Part shown: in pieces, positions 1-10,303 of the stretch
How positions within the stretch are numbered: position 1 is the first letter of the stretch
Layout: each line of letters begins with the position of its first letter
Assembly: GCA_015227615.1 (NCBI GenBank)
Contig: JAALGZ010000036.1
Location: 186,001 to 250,000, forward strand
Origin: Labyrinthula sp. Ha
Taxonomy: Eukaryota; Sar; Bigyra; Labyrinthulida; Labyrinthulaceae
Direction of reading: 5' to 3'
DNA length: 64,000 bases
Made by a program: the position numbers and the translations under genes
The notes under the pieces: model-generated
Databases searched by the model: none
Told to the model about the DNA's origin: nothing
What the model saw: the letters and a program-made list of their open reading frames with translations, nothing else

Positions 1-3000
1 AGTTAAGTTAAGAAAACCATTGTTATAACAATTACGTCAAAAAAAAAGAATGTTCTTACTGTAGATTTATGAACAATTATTCGAACCTAATAATAGATAA
101 CGAGCAATTATTAATATCAGTAATCAGGATGACATTCTTTATAAATCCTCAAATAATTAGCTAATGAGAGAGCTAATGTTTCGTTGGTAGATCCCAACTC
201 AATATTATAGAACGAGATATGAGAATCCAATAAGAGACAACTTCAAAATCCTTCTTAACAATAGGAAATACATGCTTGGGCCAAAATTTGTAATATAGTC
301 TCGAAGATATCTGCTGTAGTAAGGCCTCAATATTAATGAACTTATTATGCGCATTACTGAAAAAGATGTGAAAAATTTTTCACACCTTAATAAAAAAATT
401 GAACAGTTCAACTTGAATAGCTATATCAATTCCCCGAAGCAACATCAGCTGGGAAGTAAGTTAAGGATGATCGTCTAGAAGGGTAAATGCATCAAATCTA
501 ATAGCTTATTTCGGATCTATTCTCTCTTCTCAACATTTCATTATTGCCGAAAAAGAAGATGAAATATCTAGCTAGATATTATATTTCGTGTATGTAAATG
601 GATAACAGAGTCAGAACGAAAATAATAATTCTTGGTAGAGTTACTGCAATGTGGTGTAATTAGAAGAAAAGATTTGATGAATCTAATTAGATGATAAATT
701 ATTGCTCATAATATCGCTAAGGGTTCAAAATCATGTGGTTCCAGTAGATGAGAAATTTACAAAGTTAATTATTTTTTTCCAGTTAAAGTAAATTAAAATT
801 TTTATTGGAACTATATAGATATATAAAATGGTTGGAAACACGTTAGACGAAAGTATAGAATTTTTGTAAAAGCACGGTGCATTCTCGTTCTGTGCAAAAA
901 TACACTTAAAACAATGTATGTTACACCAGAACTCTAGCTCATAAAGTCGAATTAGGGCTGATAAACTGGGTTATTTTAACCACGTTTATTTTTAGCAAAA
1001 TAATATACAAATATATTAAGCAAGCTAAGTTTAATCGGTAATTTCTTGCCTAGATACCAGCCACATATGGGATTTATAAACTTCACTGAGATAAAAAGAA
1101 ACTATATAAACTTCTCAATTCATTATTTGAAAACTACCATAAAGAGTAACAAGATATGATATGTTCCAAATAATTATTAAAAGTGGGAAAATAGAATAAC
1201 AGATTTTGGCCATATTCGTTTCCTTGGGCTATGTCACCATTTCAAGAATTCATTAAGATAGTATATAAATTAAAAAAATAATTACTAAGATATCTTATGC
1301 CAACTTGGATGATAGTGAAACTTTAAATGAAAGAGATTTTCCCCTACAAGAATAGCTTTCTGTCGGTAGCAATTGAAAAAAAATCCATTTTAAAGTAATT
1401 ATCCAGGAGGAAGGTTTAGATAAAAAAAGGAAACTAACCTACAAAATACAGCAGTAGAAAGATACAAAAAATAGCCTCGAAGAATAGCCAGAATTAAATT
1501 TTCATTAGTTAAACTTGATGGTATTTATACCCCAAATACTACCAGTCAATCTACAAAACAAGAAACAAAATATTTGCCCATTATTTGCCTCCCAAACAGC
1601 AAGTATTACAAAAGGCTTAGCAATATATGTATAACTGAAACCACAAAAGATACTAGCTAAATATTTATGACAAGCATATACACTTTAGATGGCAATCAGA
1701 TCTAAAATAAACTGACTAAGGTTAGAGAAACAGTGGATGTAAAAAAGTTCTTATGAAAATGTAGAATACAAATTCAACTTATTTTACCAAAGTATATATG
1801 GTTGCCAACCACACTATTCCAAAGAGTGCTACCACTTACCTCATGTCTAACCAGAAAAGCTTTTATTCATCAAATGAGCATTAGAGATAATAATTAAAAA
1901 TCAAAAAATAGTAACTGAAATCGAGGGTGTGTCATGAGCCTTATGCACATGTATATATATATATATATATAAAGTTAGGTCTAAGCTTACATGAGACAGT
2001 TCCCAGATAAAGCGCAAAGAATATTAGTCCCATTAAATAATAAAATAGTACATAGATATCTTAATATAAAATGATTCTTTATCTAAGTACTGAATAGTAA
2101 AAACAAAATCCAATTTCAAACTGACATTATACTCTGTGAATAACACAATCAAAATAGCAATATATATATATATATCCTCTATGAAGTCTTAAACCCCATA
2201 TCAATTATGGCTAGGAATCTTTCAAGCTCTCGTAGAAAATAAAGTTACAAAAATAAGTAAAGTTGGATTTGTGAGCAAGAATATGAAAGAATACATCGAA
2301 AAGGACAAAACTCTCTCTCTAGTATTCAAAAATTTCAAGCAAAGAAACAATTTTCCGGAAAGTAAATCAATTTTCCTATCCCTAAATACGGATAAGATTA
2401 TTCCGATATAGTAACATAATGAGGTAAGCATTAGCGCTGGTTATTGCTATAGTAGTAAAGTAGATGCATATGTGAAATATCAAAAGCTCTTAATTCTGGT
2501 AACAATGTCGCCAAGATACTCAATTTATTAAACTGTAGAGATTAACTCTACCTAGATTAAAATTCAATAATAGTTACAGCTAATCTTTACCTGTTTGGAT
2601 AGTGTATCATCTGGTAATATGTGTAACATGATATATAATTGAAAGCTATCTCATAAGCTTCCCGTCCATTTTTTATACTTTAAGGTTGTCGACAATTATG
2701 CTTTTCATAAATTGTTAGGGGTGAAAGTGACATCTGAAAAATATACGATGTGAGATAACTCGATGATTTTTCATAGTTTGTTTAATTATATTGATTTTTA
2801 ATTGGATATTCAGGAGTTTAAATTGTTGTCTAACCCAACAAGATAATTTAAGTATCATATATATATGTAAGACTTTAATTGAGCCTTAAGGTATTGATAT
2901 TTTTTCTCAACCAAGATTCTTTATTTTTTTTACGACACCAAAAATGAGAAGTTTGAGGATATATTTAAAACAATTAATATAGAACTTAGTCAAAATTTCA

Positions 3001-3327
3001 TTTTCCATCCAAATGAAGTACTTCTTATGTATTACGAGCACGTATCAGATCATGACCCAAATCAACTAGTACAATACTATTATCTTTTTTTATTGCAAGC
3101 CACGGCTTTAAAGATTTTTTATTTGAAGTACTGGTCTTAACAAACTACTGTGGTGCCTAACCATATTCTTCTTGCTCTAATCTGCAAATACTATAGTGTG
3201 GCTAGTTTACTCTGGGGTGGCAATTATCTTGTGCTTAAGATCTCATGAGAGTTTGAAGCAGAGAACATAAACCGATTCATCATGTACATCGACGGTATTG
3301 GCAAAAAATGGAATGAATAATTTAATT
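1..3327. other. Gene-poor AT-rich interval
   Basis: No open frame here has protein-like composition or a recognisable motif; stops are dense in all six frames. Short (TA)n runs occur near 1,950-1,970 and 2,160-2,175. Nothing else is supported. Confidence 0.6.
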
Positions 3328-3748
3328 TTACCCTAAGTTATAACTAAAAACCACTTTGTGATCCATGAAAATACTACCGTTTAGGACTACGTTTATATTG
3401 GAGTACCACATGCTCCTGTATGCTGTTTAATGTAGGATTGGCTTCATAAATTTGACATCTAATTGATCTTTGCTTCATTGACTTTGTAAAAATCAATATT
3501 TTGAACATAGTTAGGATTACTCAAAATATTCAGTTAAACAGAAGCTTCCACATAGCTTTAATTACCAATACACTCCCACCCATTAGTATTGGGCGATAAC
3601 CCGAACAATTCGTCCTATTTCTTAATCTAACATCGAACAGCTCTATTTGGTTATAGAATTCTTTCAAATCTGCCTTCAACGATGCTATCAATTTATATTC
3701 TTCAGAAGAGAAAATAAATTGGTCCACATTCGTTTTAGAAGTTTCCAT
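3328..3748 (-). CDS. Possible small multi-exon gene, unknown product
   Basis: An ATG at 3,748 opens a 72-codon frame beginning METSKTNVDQFIFSSEEYKL, followed by a charged helical stretch (LKADLKEFYNQIELFDVRLR). It closes at 3,530. Further downstream on the same str and, two overlapping stretches still read like protein: QRSIRCQIYEANPTLNSIQE in one frame and MWYSNINVVLNGSIFMDHKV in another, the latter ending in TAA at 3,328-3,330. Tiny GT-AG introns could join these, but I could not settle one model. The product is not recognised. The alternative is a decayed gene. The first 50 residues are the most convincing part. Confidence 0.4.
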
Positions 3749-4041
3749 GTTGTTATATGATTAATATATTTCTGTATTTGAGAGTTCTTCGCAAAAAGTT
3801 TAGCTAATATCTGCTAAATACTGTATCTCTCAGTACTTAATAATAATAACTATTCAGGTATACCCCCACTATAGTAGAGGTATCGATACTAAATACCGGG
3901 TTCACTATCCCTAATATTCATACATAAAGATCCCTTCCAACATAAAAACTATGCCCGAACGACTTGAATTATCGAAAATAGAAGCCAATTATATATATAT
4001 GCATATATAACTGAAACTTTTGCAGACGGTCTTCAATCTTT

Positions 4042-4582
4042 TCAAACTGTGCTGATAAATGGACATTTTTTTCTTTCCAGACTACGGAGCTCAGACTCTT
4101 TTATCTGTTCTTTAACGCTTTTGTTCTCTTTCGTTAGGGATTATTTTCGTAAATAGTTCTTTCCTCGATCTTATGACTTTTGCATTGAATACTCGAGTGT
4201 GTTGAGGCTAGCACCGGTGCATTGTTTCTGAACCATGATTGGCACATCTTGGCTTGATTTAACATTATTATTAGAATGGAAGCACGATACATTGAATACT
4301 TTTTGACGTTGCTTCATTTTCAGCTTGTTTTTAATTTATTGCTGCTATTCCGCCTGGAAAAGTTTCTTGATTTTACTTCTCTAGACGATGACAATTCTTT
4401 GGCATATTACTGCATCTGAACGTGGTGTTATAGTTTTACCTCAGAAAATATTCTATATCTTTCATCAGTTTTTTGTTCTACATACATCTCTGTTTTATCG
4501 ATATTTCATTAAGGATTGAATAAATCAAATCTTCTATAGTGATATTACTTGGTTTTCCAACATGAAGTTTTAATTCAAACAT
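4042..4582 (-). pseudogene. Decayed or multi-exon coding sequence, coiled-coil-like
   Basis: Read on the minus strand, this stretch gives successive protein-like pieces. They are an ATG-initiated start at 4,582 (MFELKLHVGKPSNITIEDLI), then EMYVEQKTDERYRIFSE ending at a GTAAAA donor-like site, then a 54-codon stop-bounded frame at 4,335-4,171 with MKQRQKVFNVSCFHSNNN and QDVPIMVQKQCTGASLNTLE, then ENKSVKEQIKESELRSLERK. The pieces lie in different frames, and most changes do not fall at convincing splice sites. A decayed host gene fits better than a live one. The charged heptad-like end suggests a coiled coil. No family is recognised. Confidence 0.35.
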
Positions 4583-4904
4583 TATTTTGTGAGTAAGAAT
4601 ATGAGACTTTTATAAATCCTGGGTTAAATAGCTACGAACACGTTTCATGCGTCTGTGAGCACATTGCCATTCAATTCTTGTTGTTATTTATTTGGCAATT
4701 CTAAGTATTGTAAATATCAATAGATAAGCATGATTAAAGACATCTGTTATTAATTAACTTTGAGTATCATAGAAAAATATAGTTTACATCTTTGATATCA
4801 TTGTCGATAGTGGTACAAAACATGCCTCGTGTATAATTCATACCGGGTTTTGAGGAATTTGTCCAGTGATTAAGTGAGTATGGGTGGTAATGATACCATA
4901 TTGA

Positions 4905-5426
4905 GTGAAGAATAGAAAATTAATCACGGTATTGAATGAAGAAGCCATTGAAGAATTGTATATGAAAGACAACGAAGAGCTATCGTTAGATATATCAGAA
5001 TTTCACTGAGGGTTTTGCGATATGTTGTAGATGAAAGAATCCTGAAATCTCCGAGTATTTGAATTCAGTAAGTTTTTTTTGGAGATCCAAGACCCTTCAA
5101 TGAGGATTTCTGTAGTCTGTACTCATGATTAGCAATTCATTTCTGATAGAACTCATATTGGTTTATGTAAGATGCAAGCTAATTTATTCATATACTAAAA
5201 GTGTTGCTTTCACATAGAGTTAGTATTAGATAAGGTAAATGATGTTGATACTGAGGATGCTCTATGTTTTAACTTCGTTATATGGACTGTTCCTTTATTC
5301 ATCGTTCATTTAAGTATTTCACATACCCTAGATGAATACCTTGTAACCTTGGAACATTCTACAATGTTAGAGCTTTATATGTTGTTTTACGTGATATTTC
5401 TATTTGAAATATATCAGATTACTTGA
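4905..5426 (+). pseudogene. Decayed or multi-exon membrane-protein-like sequence
   Basis: Two stop-bounded stretches on the plus strand look coding. At 4,905-5,009 there are 34 codons reading KLITVLNEEAIEELYMKDNE and ELSLDISEFH. At 5,199-5,426 there are 75 codons reading ELVLDKVNDVDTEDALCFNF, followed by two hydrophobic segments (VIWTVPLFIVHL and LYMLFYVIFLFEIY) typical of transmembrane helices. Neither has a suitable upstream ATG. Between them LRVLRYVVDERILKSPS appears in a third frame. Upstream, near 4,820-4,900, short pieces such as FIPGFEEFVQ also read well. They need several frame changes to connect, which favours a pseudogene. The family is not recognised. Confidence 0.4.
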
Positions 5427-7873
5427 GTTATAGTTATTGAAGATAATATTTTGAAGTGTTATTTCTTAGATTTTATTTGTAATATCCATGGCCATTTTGA
5501 TATGCATATATTTCTTGTTTCAACTGTTTTTTAATTCAGGAATTGCAGTCTGTTCAATATCGCGATGATTTAATAGTTTGAAAATAAGTGGTATTGTGAA
5601 GTGCTATTTTACAGACCGTGCCATTATGACCGATACCATGGAAAAGTCACTGAGAGATTTATAAGTGGAAAAAGATATTCAATTGTTTGGCCATCCTTAA
5701 TACTACTCTATTATTTGAAGTATGATTTGAGATTAGCACTTCTGGGATTATCAAATTGTTTTCACTATCATCATTCGAATAGTATATTAATACTTTGAAT
5801 ATTTGATCATTAAGGTATGACTGTTACCGAATAACTAAATAAATACCAAAATATCATCAGTATGAAATTATTCGTTATTAAGGCACTTCTCAGAAATATT
5901 CTCTGGGGTTAGTAAGCAACAATAGCGACAAGCAATATTTAAAAAAGCGAAATGAAAATTTCTAGTTTTTTTAAATACAGTGTTGATGGACGAGGCATGA
6001 ATTTTCTATTTATAACCTATGATGTTTACCCCTTATTAGATTCGATGTCCTACAATATATAGACGAGTTTTTTTGTTGCACACCAGGTATAAAAATAAGA
6101 AGGTGATCTAGGTGTTATTAAACAGGTTTCCAAGTTATATATCAAAGTTTTCTAGAGACACTAGCTTCATAAACAACTCATTTCGACCTAAGCGTAGGTT
6201 GATTAATTACAACATATGTCATATACACTATCCACTAGTTGATATGTCCTCTAAAGAACATCTACTCAGTCTTAACAAGCTCTATTCTTCAGTCTTAAGA
6301 ACACAGGCAGTATTATGCCATTTAAGTCTATATCGAACTATTTATTTCGGAAAACAAATTACTCGCAAAGCGAGTATTTCTAGTCATCCTGCTTATTCTT
6401 CAATTCACTGATGAGCTTACACAACCCGAAATAAAGATTGGCATAAAGAGAATAATACTATTATTTATTCTGAGCACGAGAATCTCTAATCGAGGGAAAT
6501 GGTGCTATCAATACACCTGCTACGAAAGCGGGTAATTTAGTACCCATAGTGCCACAGGTGTGTCCTAAAACTTAACTTATATTTCCCCTCTAATTTCATA
6601 GTTCGAGTCAGTTATATTTTGATGAAATAGTCTGTCAAACTTTTCAATAATGCATAGAAGGTAAATCAGAAGCATGTAACCTTTTCTTACGGTTTCTGCC
6701 TATTTCAAGTCAATATTAGGTAGGGCCTGAGGTGATCCAACATATTTATGTTATTTGCAACGATACGCTATGACTTAATGTACAACATATGAAACTAACT
6801 AACTACCTTATCTTGTGATATCGCATGTCTTATGAGATAAATTCTTTGCTTCACTAATTTTTGAATATTTGTTGATTTGTATTTTTAGTTCTTGTGCACT
6901 GAAGACTGTATTAGTAATCACTAGAAAAATTATGAGTTACATTAATTCATAATGCAATTGTGCAAAAAGAAGCTTCTGGCCGCAGTCATATTAAGAATTT
7001 ACTAGAATAAATCAAAGAAACGAACTTAATTTCACCCAATTAATAAGTTACCCACACTTCTTGACAATTTCCCATCCTACAATAAAAATTTTTCACTGGG
7101 TTAAATCTTATTTTCAGAATAATATTTGTTCGCCAATCATAGAGGATAACTATTTAGAAACATTTTTCAGGCACAAATTTGGTATACAGATATTTACTAT
7201 TATATAGTCTGATAACCTGTTTGATTCTACAGCCTTCTATTTCAAGAATTTTGTACAAAAGCACGAACTGTTGCCTGCTTTTTCTCAGCCGTAGTGTTCC
7301 TTCACTTCTACTCTCTGGAGAAGTTTTTTCTCAACAGTGAAAGTTTAAATGCGCGGAAAAAATTATAACTCTTTGCAGGCTCATAGCATCCATGTTTATC
7401 CCTGTGCAACAAGTTCTTTTTTACGGCGAGAGAGGTCCTGATAATTATATTAGTTTTGTGTTATTGTACCAGTTGGGTATATTAAGCTTTGTTTTGGTAA
7501 TAGGTGTGGTATCTAAAAAAAGATACCAAAAATTATTTTATAATAATTTTAATTCTGATTATCAATATTAGAATTGGGATTTTGATTATTATCAAATGAT
7601 TCTGATTTTGCTTTATCAATAATAAACCAAAATGATTAGAAAATTATCAGAGCGAATCAATAATAAAATTATGGGAAATATGTCTATTAATAAACTATGA
7701 ATAAATAAAATCCCTCCTCTATTTATTACACTACTCCACTGTCTGCTTCTAAAAGGGTCGATTCAAGTTGGATCAAACTTATCTATGTTTAATCCTAGCG
7801 CATAGCGATTCTACCCAAAAGATGAACATTTAGAAACAATTCTTGTAAGCCAGAACAAACTTCACTTTAAAAA
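5427..7873. other. Gene-poor interval upstream of LCB2
   Basis: A 99-codon GTG-initiated frame at 6,112-6,411 has AT-driven composition (S, Y, I, L, N) and no motif, so it is not called. The LCB2 promoter must lie at the right end. An AT-rich dispersed repeat lies near 7,540-7,690. Nothing else is supported. Confidence 0.5.
7541..7690. repeat. AT-rich dispersed repeat also found near 63.5 kb
   Basis: The stretch around 7,552-7,586, containing AGAATTGGGATTTTGATT, matches the reverse complement of about 63,572-63,608 over roughly 35 bases with few differences. The following TTATCAATAATAA stretch also resembles sequence at about 63,291-63,313. Both copies are built from the words TTGATTATCAAT and ATTCTGATT. 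The family and full boundaries cannot be set from two copies. Confidence 0.45.
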
Positions 7874-9394
7874 ATGCACGAGAAAAACCTTGAAAAGCCC
7901 AACTTATTCCAAAAGGTCACATTATACACAACATATATTATTATTATTTTTCTTGGTACTGTCTATGATTTTCTTCAGTTTACTTTAAAGCCAATATTTG
8001 TTACAGCTGAGGAGAAGGATTCCGAGAACGAAGTTCAAGGAACAAACGCTGGAAAAATAGTTTCCCTCAAAGATACCTTTTACCATAGAAGAATGTACAC
8101 AAGAGTAGCTGATTGCTTCACTCGACCTATCTGCTCGGCTGCAGGGGGACAGATTTGTCTAACTGATTTCGAAACATGTTCCAAGTACACCTATCAGAAA
8201 ATGTTTGATGAGCTGAAAAGCTTCACTGTCGGAAATAATCAAAGCCCAAGAAACAAAGGGAATGTTCTTAACCTAGGTTCGTACAATTATCTTGGTTTTG
8301 CAGATGACTGGATGAATACTTGCGGAGAAGATGTTTTGAAATTTGTTGACAAGTTTGATCTAACGGCTAACAGTAGTCTAACAGATACTGGAAATAAAGA
8401 TGTAATCAAACAATTGGAGAAATACATAGCAGATTTTTTGAACAAAGAAGACGCTTTGGTTTATACTATGGGATATGGAACGAATGCGTCGGCATTGACT
8501 TGTTTGTTGACTGAAAATAGTTTGGTTATATCTGATAGCTTAAATCATTCTTCTATCGTGAATGGATGTCGAGGATCAAAATATACGAAAATAGTTCCCT
8601 TTAAACACGATGATGTTGCTGATTTAGAGCGTATTTTACAAGAAAGAATCTCAGAGGGAAATCCTGCGCTCGAAGGGAAACAGTGGAGTAAAATAATTGT
8701 AGCTACTGAAGGTTTATTCAGCATGGAAGGAGAGACTTGTAGTTTACCTGAAATAGTTGCCATATGCAAGAAGTACAAGGCGTACTTATACCTAGATGAA
8801 GCGCATAGTATTGGAGCCATGGGACCTACTGGTAGAGGAGTAACAGAATACTATGGAGTTCCTACTAGTGACGTGGCTGTAATGATGGGAACCTTTTCTA
8901 AGAGCTTTGGAGGCATGGGAGGGTATGTGGCAGCAGATAAAGAGACCATAGATTACCTTAGAGTGAAATCATTTGGTGCAAGAGAAATGTCTGCTTTGAG
9001 TCCAGTAGTTGCTCAACAGGTATTGACCGCATTTAAGATAATAAACGAGACTGAGCTTGGAAAAGAAAAGATTAGGAGATTGAAAAGCAATAGTAATTAT
9101 TTTCGAAAGGGTCTACAGAAGTTGGGGTTGATTGTTTTAGGACAAGATGATTCGCCTGTCATCCCAGTAATGGTATGGCAAGCTGCTAAAATGGCTGAGT
9201 TAAGTCGTAGACTTTTGAAAGAGCGTGTTGCTATTGTTGTTGTTGGTTACCCAGCTGTGCCTTTGGATGGACTTAGGGTTAGATTTTGTATTTCTGCAGC
9301 TCATGAAAAGGAAGAGTTGAAGAGAGCGCTGAAAGCTATCGGGAAACTTTCAAAGGAGTTAAAATTAAGGTACCAGCAGAGTTACTTTGGGTAA
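7874..9394 (+). CDS. LCB2: Serine palmitoyltransferase catalytic subunit LCB2/SPTLC2
   Basis: This is the PLP-dependent alpha-oxoamine synthase that condenses L-serine with palmitoyl-CoA to 3-ketosphinganine, the first step of sphingolipid synthesis at the ER. The 506-residue frame has no intron. Residues 15-37 form one hydrophobic segment (YTTYIIIIFLGTVYDFLQF), the N-terminal membrane anchor usual in LCB2. LNLGSYNYLGFADD (133-146) is the start of the catalytic fold. YLDEAHSIGAMGPTGRG (306-322) carries the PLP-contacting Asp and His. GTFSKSFGG (339-347) contains K343, which should form the Schiff base. The C-terminal AHEKEELKRAL region is also present. The length is slightly under the human 562. 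Its stop lies 46 bp from that of convergent DPH5. Presence of the Schiff-base lysine makes it LCB2 rather than LCB1. Confidence 0.97.
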   Translation: MHEKNLEKPNLFQKVTLYTTYIIIIFLGTVYDFLQFTLKPIFVTAEEKDSENEVQGTNAGKIVSLKDTFYHRRMYTRVADCFTRPICSAAGGQICLTDFETCSKYTYQKMFDELKSFTVGNNQSPRNKGNVLNLGSYNYLGFADDWMNTCGEDVLKFVDKFDLTANSSLTDTGNKDVIKQLEKYIADFLNKEDALVYTMGYGTNASALTCLLTENSLVISDSLNHSSIVNGCRGSKYTKIVPFKHDDVADLERILQERISEGNPALEGKQWSKIIVATEGLFSMEGETCSLPEIVAICKKYKAYLYLDEAHSIGAMGPTGRGVTEYYGVPTSDVAVMMGTFSKSFGGMGGYVAADKETIDYLRVKSFGAREMSALSPVVAQQVLTAFKIINETELGKEKIRRLKSNSNYFRKGLQKLGLIVLGQDDSPVIPVMVWQAAKMAELSRRLLKERVAIVVVGYPAVPLDGLRVRFCISAAHEKEELKRALKAIGKLSKELKLRYQQSYFG

Positions 9395-9440
9395 AAACAG
9401 TCAGTGTCAGCGATAAACTTAATTTGTCAATGTCCAAACA

Positions 9441-10303
9441 CTATTCACGGAAGAGATTAAGCATATCTATTTCTAAAGGGTGCAATTCACTAGGGATTAT
9501 CAATGAATGAAGTGGTTTTCCAAGATCTTTATTCTTCATTTCCCCTAGTGTACAAAAAAGTAATTTTTGGTCATCTAATCCAACTCGTGCAACTCCTACA
9601 ACCATCGTATCTTCACTAAGAATCTTTTCTTTCTTTTCATTCTCTGCGTAGAGTAGTTGCTCAGCTGCAATAGCACAGCTCATGAACCTTGGTGGATCAA
9701 AAACTATCTTTCCAGTAGTTTCTAATTTTTCTACGTTAGGTTCTTTAACCTTGATATCTAAGAGACAAAGTGTGTGAAGTTTCTGATCAATGTTTTGTTT
9801 AATTTTATCATACCAACTCACAGGTTTCCAATTTTCCAAGAACCAAGGTATAGAAACAGTTTGCCCAAAGTTATACAATTGTAAACCTGTGCATCCAATA
9901 GCATTCATTATAGAAGCATTGTGTATTACTTTTATTTCTACTTCTTTTTCTTTGGCCCTTAAAAAAAGATCTGAATGTGTAGTTGCGCTTTATTTAGACA
10001 AGAAAAAATTGTACCAGAAGGGATCACCTACTACAAGAAAGGCTACGTTTTCATTTTTAGCCTGGTCTAGAAAAACATCTGATCCTTCTTCTACCATAGT
10101 GCGGTCAGCTAGAACAATTTCTTTCTCATAGAACTTCTCTAATTTTTCTTTGTCTACTCCAAGGATTGCTGTGTAGTGTTCAAGATATATTTTTTCACAG
10201 GAACGTACTATTTCTAATCCTTTTACTGTTATATCTTTTTCATCTCCAAGACCAAGACCAATAAAGTATCTATAAATTAGAAAAGACATAAGAGTCACAG
10301 CAT
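9441..10303 (-). CDS. DPH5: Diphthine synthase DPH5 (three exons, 5-nt first exon)
   Basis: DPH5 is the SAM-dependent methyltransferase of diphthamide synthesis on translation elongation factor 2. The model is exons 10,303-10,299 (ATGCT), 10,269-10,015 and 9,987-9,441. Introns are 29 nt (10,298-10,270) and 27 nt (10,014-9,988), both GT-AG. Spliced, the protein is 268 residues and begins MLYFIGLGLGDEKDITVKGL, almost the human N terminus. Without the microexon the N terminus is aberrant. VAFLVVGDPF, then ATTHSDLFLRA across the second junction, HNASIMNAIGCTGLQLYNFG, LHTLCLLDIKVKEPNVEKL and VGVARVGLDDQKLL are all family hallmarks. The end LGKPLHSLIIPSELHPLEID is typical too. It converges on LCB2. 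Confidence 0.96.

Noticed and set aside
1950-2175. (TA)n runs as possible functional repeats
   Set aside because: Short dinucleotide runs expected in AT-rich intergenic DNA.
6112-6411. 99-codon plus-strand ORF
   Set aside because: No ATG start, no motif, Ser/Tyr/Ile-rich composition expected from AT-rich DNA.
6595-6620. GTTCGAGTC word resembling a tRNA B box
   Set aside because: The flanking bases cannot form a T stem and no A box or acceptor stem is found.
8545-8820. 91-codon antisense ORF inside LCB2
   Set aside because: Shadow of the conserved LCB2 frame on the other strand.
9790-10131. 113-codon plus-strand ORF
   Set aside because: Antisense to DPH5 exons 2 and 3 and crosses a supported intron.
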